A stretch of DNA of 64,000 nucleotides. It comes from Sphingobacteriia bacterium. GTDB taxonomy: Bacteria > Bacteroidota > Bacteroidia > Bacteroidales > UBA7960. The position numbers were made by a program, and so were the translations under genes. Below the pieces are notes generated by a model. It saw nothing but the letters and a program-made list of their open reading frames with translations, had not been told where the DNA came from and ran no database searches. Shown here one piece after another: positions 63,747 through 64,000 of the stretch (position 1 is its first letter; each line of letters opens with the position of its first letter). Location: positions 1 to 64,000 of the forward strand of contig JAABRR010000001.1 in assembly GCA_011390785.1 (NCBI GenBank), given 5' to 3'.

Positions 63747-64000
63747 TTATTTCCTCTTGAATATACCCTCTCTTATACCAATGCCTTTGGGTTGCACCGG
63801 AAACCCAAAATAACCATCTTTAACAGCTTTGATTTCTTCAATAGTAAAGAATGCATGCGGATTATACTCATTAATGGCCTGTATAACCTGGGGAACTTTT
63901 TTCCTTTTTACGATGGTAAGCAATACTTTCACTTTACTTCCCATAACCCCTTCTGCATCTATTTGGGTAACCCCAAATCCTTGATCCTTAAGATAACTGA
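63747..64000 (-). CDS. YitT family (DUF2179) protein, C-terminal part
   Basis: The minus-strand frame is open to the right edge and encodes at least 84 residues with DQGFGVTQIDAEGVMGSKVK, then LLTIVKRKKVPQVIQAINEY. This is the DUF2179 cytosolic domain at the C-terminus of YitT-type membrane proteins. The N-terminal transmembrane part would lie beyond 64000. The ATG at 63944 inside the domain is not the true start. Function of the family is unknown. Confidence 0.88.
   Translation of the reverse strand, partial: SYLKDQGFGVTQIDAEGVMGSKVKVLLTIVKRKKVPQVIQAINEYNPHAFFTIEEIKAVKDGYFGFPVQPKGIGIREGIFKRK

Noticed and set aside
1..64000. CRISPR arrays, rRNA genes, insertion sequences
   Set aside because: No evenly spaced direct repeats, rRNA segments or transposase motifs were seen when reading both strands.

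Overview
The window looks like a chromosomal segment of a Bacteroidota bacterium, probably from the Bacteroidales/Marinilabiliales side of the phylum. The DNA is AT-rich. Purine-rich Shine-Dalgarno sequences are mostly absent before the starts, and a few starts are preceded by boxes matching the Bacteroidota -7 consensus TAnnTTTG. Several genes are characteristic of the phylum: a subtilase ending in a type IX secretion sorting domain, a DUF5723 outer-membrane protein, a TANFOR-like surface giant, AMP nucleosidase, a DUF4918 remnant, a PIF1/HRDC helicase and the DUF2520-HAD-UbiA-Maf operon. No phage, insertion sequence, CRISPR array or rRNA operon was found. One tRNA-Arg is present. The species cannot be named from this window.

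Layout. 1-2366 (minus): N-terminal part of a phosphoketolase behind transaldolase. 2367-4900: a short acidic protein, a small lipoprotein and two decayed genes, one a frameshifted unknown and one a truncated DUF4918 glycosylase-fold gene. 4925-6575 (minus): a secreted unknown and an M15 peptidoglycan peptidase without a signal peptide. 7101-9500 (plus): a two-helix membrane protein with a secreted trypsin-like protease. 9648-18360 (minus): an operon for an outer-membrane barrel, a 1596-residue TANFOR-like protein and a fibronectin-III protein. 18406-21499 (minus): a membrane hybrid histidine kinase followed 28 bases later by a PhcB-like methyltransferase. 21959-29641: tRNA-Arg, proC, an aminotransferase, an S9 peptidase, YgiQ and a membrane-tailed receiver protein.

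30174-37486 (plus) is the most striking region. It is a seven-gene set made of an octaheme cytochrome c of the tetrathionate-reductase type, a cytochrome b, an outer-membrane porin, a double-rhodanese lipoprotein, a YeeE/TsuA-like sulfur transporter split into two genes with a rhodanese fused to the second, and a membrane-anchored rhodanese. All three rhodanese proteins end in the same tail, (V/I)E-x-x-(S/A)-(A/G)-GGC, so each chain terminates in a cysteine on a flexible arm. Two of the four rhodanese domains lack the canonical active-site cysteine. This resembles the sulfur-carrying GGCGG arm of SoxY, but on an unrelated scaffold. I propose an envelope sulfane-sulfur relay coupled to reduction of a sulfur oxyanion.

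37653-64000 is mostly housekeeping. It holds a PIF1/HRDC helicase; an aminotransferase V, CvpA, EVE and HolA group; AMP nucleosidase; an HsdR-N nuclease-fold protein; the T9SS subtilase; a DUF3352-like/propeller protein; a lipoprotein plus DUF5723 pair; CcmF (cytochrome c maturation, relevant to the octaheme protein); DUF2520, KdsC-like HAD, UbiA and Maf; a GT4 glycosyltransferase; a YugP zinc peptidase; DUF502; SurE; and the C-terminal part of a YitT/DUF2179 protein cut by the right edge. All family assignments come from motif recognition by eye; no database search was run.
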